A stretch of 6,348 nt of DNA from CALLVY01 sp937899855 (GTDB taxonomy: Bacteria > Bacteroidota > Bacteroidia > Chitinophagales > Saprospiraceae), in NCBI GenBank assembly GCA_039820405.1, contig JBCBQC010000176.1, positions 1 through 6,348 of the forward strand. Reading direction: 5' to 3'. Below the pieces are notes generated by a model, which was not told where the DNA came from, made no database searches, and saw only the letters and a list, made by a program, of their open reading frames with translations. A program made the translations under genes and the position numbers. Of the stretch, positions 5,875 through 6,348 are shown piece by piece (within the stretch, counting starts at the first letter, position 1; each line of letters opens with the position of its first letter).

Positions 5875-5882
5875 CAAAGATA
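5875..5882 (-). promoter_or_regulatory. rplS promoter -7 box
   Basis: The minus strand reads TATCTTTG followed by CA, an exact Bacteroidota -7 box, 36 nt before the rplS ATG. The expected -33 TTTG is not evident about 19-21 bp upstream, as is common for strong promoters with an AT-rich upstream segment. The leader (about 30 nt) is A-rich near the start codon and lacks a Shine-Dalgarno sequence. Confidence 0.75.
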
Positions 5883-5995
5883 AGCAATTATTTGAATTTT
5901 GTGGAGGGTGGAGGCGAAAAAGTTGTGGTACTTTCCGAAGAATTTTGGAAGGCACAAAAGCAGCGGGAAGGCATTACTCATCAGCGGGAATATTT

Positions 5996-6008
5996 ACCGC
6001 AAAGGGGT
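5996..6008 (+). repeat. Direct repeat copy 1, ACCGCAAAGGGGT
   Basis: A 13-bp word repeated exactly at 6269-6281. It is followed by GGCTAAAGGCGCTAAG at about 6018-6033, giving the CGCAAAGG/CGCTAAGG flavour of degenerate intergenic repeats that I recall from Bacteroidota and other genomes, where they yield spurious FTAKDAK-like translations. The identification is from recall. Confidence 0.55.
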
Positions 6009-6250
6009 CGGTGGGGACGGCTAAAGGCGCTAAGTGGAAATGTTAAAATTTTTTCTGCCCGATTTTTTTTGCGAAAATTTCCCTAGGGTTTATGGGGCTT
6101 ACAGGCGATTCGGATCCCTTTTTTCACTTTTGGCTTGTGGAATTTTAGGGCAAAAAGCGTCTATGTACCGGAATTTCTTATTCTAGATGGTAGGAATTCT
6201 TTGATTTTCAAACCGACCGAAGTGAGGAATTCCGGGTCTGGGTAGCGGAG

Positions 6251-6266
6251 CTGTACACCGGTACAG
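6251..6266. repeat. 6-bp inverted repeat CTGTAC / GTACAG, 4-nt loop
   Basis: Arms 6251-6256 and 6261-6266 flank ACCG. No T-run follows on either strand, so it is not a convincing terminator. It sits directly before the second ACCGCAAAGGGGT copy. Confidence 0.45.
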
Positions 6267-6268
6267 TG

Positions 6269-6281
6269 ACCGCAAAGGGGT
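6269..6281 (+). repeat. Direct repeat copy 2, ACCGCAAAGGGGT
   Basis: Identical to 5996-6008, 273 bp away. Both copies lie in non-coding DNA and their flanks differ beyond the 13 bp. Confidence 0.55.
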
Positions 6282-6306
6282 GTGCCGTCCTAAAAAAAGT
6301 TGACTC

Positions 6307-6335
6307 TTGTTATTAAATAATATTAAGTAATTTTA
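6307..6335 (+). promoter_or_regulatory. Possible promoter reading out of the right edge
   Basis: A TTG at 6307-6309 is followed after 18 bp by TAATTTTA at 6328-6335, seven of eight matches to TAnnTTTG, in strongly AT-rich DNA. The ATG at 6338 is followed by TAT TGA and cannot start a gene, so any gene would begin beyond the window. AT-rich DNA gives many chance matches. Confidence 0.3.
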
Positions 6336-6348
6336 CCATGTATTGACC

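Larger units (their letters stand above)
5883..6348. other. Non-coding right-hand region, AT-rich, with short repeats
   Basis: About 460 bp without a convincing gene. A 64-codon frame at 5892-6086 (TTG start) has no recognisable domain. The content includes two copies of ACCGCAAAGGGGT, a CGCTAAG-type motif near 6027-6033, four GGAATT words between 6139 and 6231, a hairpin at 6251-6266 and a very AT-rich end from 6291. It may be degraded sequence or the upstream region of a gene beyond the right edge. Confidence 0.6.

Noticed and set aside
5839..5955. Upstream extension of rplS to an ATG at 5955
   Set aside because: bL19 begins at the ATG at 5838, and the longer form would include its own promoter box.
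5801..6086. Overlapping small plus-strand frames at 5801-6046 and 5892-6086
   Set aside because: One starts antisense inside rplS, the other needs a TTG start; the translations look like repeat-derived spurious peptides (TAKGSVGTAKGAK-like) with no domain.
1..6348. Mobile element, CRISPR array, tRNA/rRNA or defence system
   Set aside because: I saw no transposase or integrase motifs, no regularly spaced repeat array, no tRNA-like fold, and no nuclease/helicase/toxin pair among the genes.

Overview
The window looks like a piece of a Bacteroidota chromosome, most likely from the Saprospiria/Lewinella side of the phylum (an inference from gene families and moderate GC content, not proven). The support is an Ig-like/GWxTD-domain secreted protein, a DUF6794-type exported protein, a lipocalin-like lipoprotein, and promoter boxes of the Bacteroidota type (TAnnTTTG), including two exact TATCTTTG boxes. 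Shine-Dalgarno sequences are largely absent.

Layout, left to right. Positions 1-159 are non-coding and end in a short 10-bp tandem repeat. A minus-strand DUF6794-like secreted protein (160-699) is divergent from a small plus-strand membrane protein (864-1121), with apparent back-to-back promoters at 803-836. The small gene runs tail-to-tail, 9 bp away, into a minus-strand cluster read from right to left: a membrane-anchored metallophosphoesterase (3127-4359), a lipocalin-like lipoprotein (2682-3071) and a GWxTD-domain protein (1131-2576). The last two appear to have their own promoters. A 184-bp divergent intergenic region full of dyads separates the phosphoesterase from a plus-strand short-chain dehydrogenase (4544-5395). 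A strong bidirectional terminator (5421-5457) lies between that gene and minus-strand rplS, ribosomal protein bL19 (5479-5838), which has a textbook Bacteroidota -7 box. Positions 5883-6348 hold no convincing gene: they are AT-rich and carry short direct repeats and a hairpin, with a possible promoter pointing out of the right edge.

The genes do not form a recognisable pathway. Three or four encode envelope proteins (two exported, one lipoprotein, one inner-membrane enzyme), one is a cytosolic oxidoreductase and one is translational housekeeping. I found no mobile element, CRISPR array, RNA gene or defence system, and no convincing new system. The best leads are the 11-bp word ATTGACCACAC placed just before the start codons of both divergent genes at 4359/4544, the run of dyads between them, and the phased 10-bp palindromic repeat behind the DUF6794 gene.
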